Part shown: in pieces, positions 60,500 to 61,479 of the stretch | Position numbering within the stretch: the first letter of the stretch is position 1 | Layout of the letters: the number at the start of each line of letters is the position of its first letter | NCBI GenBank assembly: GCA_013002505.1 | Contig: JABDJL010000017.1 | Location: 1-61,479, forward strand | Length of the DNA stretch: 61,479 nt | Direction: 5' to 3' | DNA from: Lysobacterales bacterium | GTDB lineage: Bacteria; Pseudomonadota; Gammaproteobacteria; Xanthomonadales; SZUA-36 | Notes under the pieces: model-generated | The model's input: the letters and a program-made list of their open reading frames with translations, nothing else | What the model was told of the DNA's origin: nothing | Database searches by the model: none | Position numbers and translations under genes: made by a program

Positions 60500-60814
60500 A
60501 TGGATACTTTCACTGCACTGGCTGACCCGACGCGGCGCCGCATCATCGAACAACTCGCCGTGGGCGAAACCACCTTCGGCGAACTCGCCGACCAGTTTGA
60601 AATGAGCCGGCCGGCCGTCTCGCAGCACCTCAAAACGCTGCGCGAAGCCGGCATTGTCGCTTCGCGGGCCGACGCGCAGCGCCGCATTTACCGCCTCACC
60701 GACCACGGGCTGGACGAAATGGATGCATGGTTGCGCAAGGTCCAGGGCTACTGGAATCAGCGCCTCGATCGCCTTGAGCGGTTGCTGGCCGAAGAAGAGG
60801 ACATTAAGGAGTGA
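60500..60814 (+). CDS. ArsR-family transcriptional regulator 2
   Basis: The 104-residue winged-helix protein starts MDTFTALADPTRRRIIEQLAV and carries the recognition helix SRPAVSQHLKTLREAGIV; metal-binding Cys motifs are absent. It precedes an AHSA1-type gene, whose Shine-Dalgarno AAGGAG lies in the last codons of this gene. It likely represses its own promoter through the palindrome ACTTAATTAAGT. Same architecture as the pair at 25682-26463. Confidence 0.93.
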   Translation: MDTFTALADPTRRRIIEQLAVGETTFGELADQFEMSRPAVSQHLKTLREAGIVASRADAQRRIYRLTDHGLDEMDAWLRKVQGYWNQRLDRLERLLAEEEDIKE

Positions 60815-60818
60815 AACA

Positions 60819-61358
60819 ATGAATCAATATGGCGAACTGATAGACAACACCACCGTGCGATTCGAACGCATGCTGCCCGGCCCCATCGAGCGCGTCTGGC
60901 GCTACATCGTGGACAGCGACAAGCGAAGGCGCTGGCTGTGTGCCGGCGATATCGGCCCCGGCGACGGCGGTCACGTGGACATGCACTTTCACAACGAAAC
61001 GCTCTCAGATGCACCTGACATCGAAGTGCCTGAAAAGTACCGCGATATGCCCAATGAAATGCGCTTCGCTGGAAACGTGACGCGCTGGGACCCGCCGAAT
61101 GCCGTGTCCCATACCTGGGATTTCAATGACGAAGAATCATCTGAAGTCTGCTACGAACTCGAGGCAGTCGGCGACCAGGTTCGCCTGGTGCTGACCCATC
61201 GCCGGCTTGAATCGAATGACACCGTCCTCAGCGTCAGTGGTGGCTGGCATACCCACCTGGACATCCTGGCGGATGTGCTCGAAGGTCGCGAGCCGAGGGC
61301 ATTCTGGAAAGCCCACGCGGCCAACGAGGCCGAGTATGAAAAGCGCCTTGGTAACTGA
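60819..61358 (+). CDS. SRPBCC/AHSA1-domain protein 2
   Basis: ATG at 60819 after AAGGAG and a 7-bp spacer. The 179-residue protein has the AHSA1 pattern: VRFERMLPGPIERVWRYIVD, RRRWLCAGDIGPGDGG, then a strand-rich centre and an end VSGGWHTHLDILADVLEGREP. It lies 4 bp after the ArsR stop. Ligand unknown; co-regulation with the ArsR implies a small-molecule or stress response. The remaining 121 bases of the window hold no feature I recognise. Confidence 0.9.
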   Translation: MNQYGELIDNTTVRFERMLPGPIERVWRYIVDSDKRRRWLCAGDIGPGDGGHVDMHFHNETLSDAPDIEVPEKYRDMPNEMRFAGNVTRWDPPNAVSHTWDFNDEESSEVCYELEAVGDQVRLVLTHRRLESNDTVLSVSGGWHTHLDILADVLEGREPRAFWKAHAANEAEYEKRLGN

Positions 61359-61479
61359 ACGCTGGAAATCGTACTCGTCATAAAAACCTGGAGGCGGGGC
61401 GGACGAACCCCCCGACGGTGAACCTCTGCCTCGGCCCCTGGGTGCCTGGATTAACTAATCCAGCGGCGTCAGTACGCTG

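Overview
The window looks like a chromosomal segment of a free-living, aerobic, flagellum-independent (pilus-bearing) gammaproteobacterium. Clues are the C-terminal end of an RNase T gene, MetA-type methionine synthesis, a TonB-dependent receptor, Xanthomonadales/Woeseia-like ECF sigma operons and gammaproteobacterial minor pilins; the exact order cannot be fixed from sequence alone. I see no insertion sequences, CRISPR arrays, tRNA or rRNA genes. Coding density is high and base composition is even, so most of the region reads as core or lineage-specific chromosome rather than a recent island.

Layout. 1-3.5 kb: end of rnt, a hydantoinase B-like gene with purE, and a Trm112-like/nadC pair. 3.5-6.5 kb: an exported CotH-kinase-like protein, an exported PPP-type phosphatase and a DUF4956 membrane protein. 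6.5-13.6 kb: metB/metA, a CNNM/CBS transporter-like protein, a TonB receptor and a homocysteine methyltransferase. 13.8-15.9 kb: a polytopic membrane protein. 15.9-20.2 kb: a formate/C1 and molybdenum cofactor operon (fdsD-mobA-moaB-moeA-fhs). 20.4-23.4 kb: ECF sigma operon 1 with two DUF4097 proteins. 23.4-27.5 kb: small enzymes, S1/P1 nuclease, a first ArsR/SRPBCC pair, ppa. 27.8-34 kb: ECF sigma operon 2 with an anti-sigma/VWA fusion and a 1016-residue exported protein.

34-54 kb is the most interesting part: a signalling and type IV pilus region containing a CheY/CheC-like pair, a response regulator whose phosphoacceptor Asp is Glu, an exported nuclease, a soluble eight-PAS histidine kinase with a LuxR-type response regulator, a MHYT-like membrane sensor that has lost its metal-binding residues and has no output domain, five minor pilin genes (two greatly enlarged, no pilY1) and two tandem PilT-type ATPases. 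A 16-bp palindrome, CTGTCA-N4-TRACAG, lies 22-23 bp upstream of a -10-like hexamer in front of most of these units. Two copies flank the kinase/regulator operon and point at no protein gene; each is followed by a GGA-rich, foldable stretch that could be a small RNA of the CsrA/RsmA-titrating kind. The simplest reading is a Gac/Rsm-like circuit, with its own operator, that controls pili and surface signalling. This is inference from the sequence and untested.

54-61.5 kb: small hypothetical genes, an S8 protease with Asp at the oxyanion position, a somatomedin-B-like secreted protein, two uncharacterised exported proteins, and a second ArsR/SRPBCC pair whose promoter predicts a leaderless mRNA.
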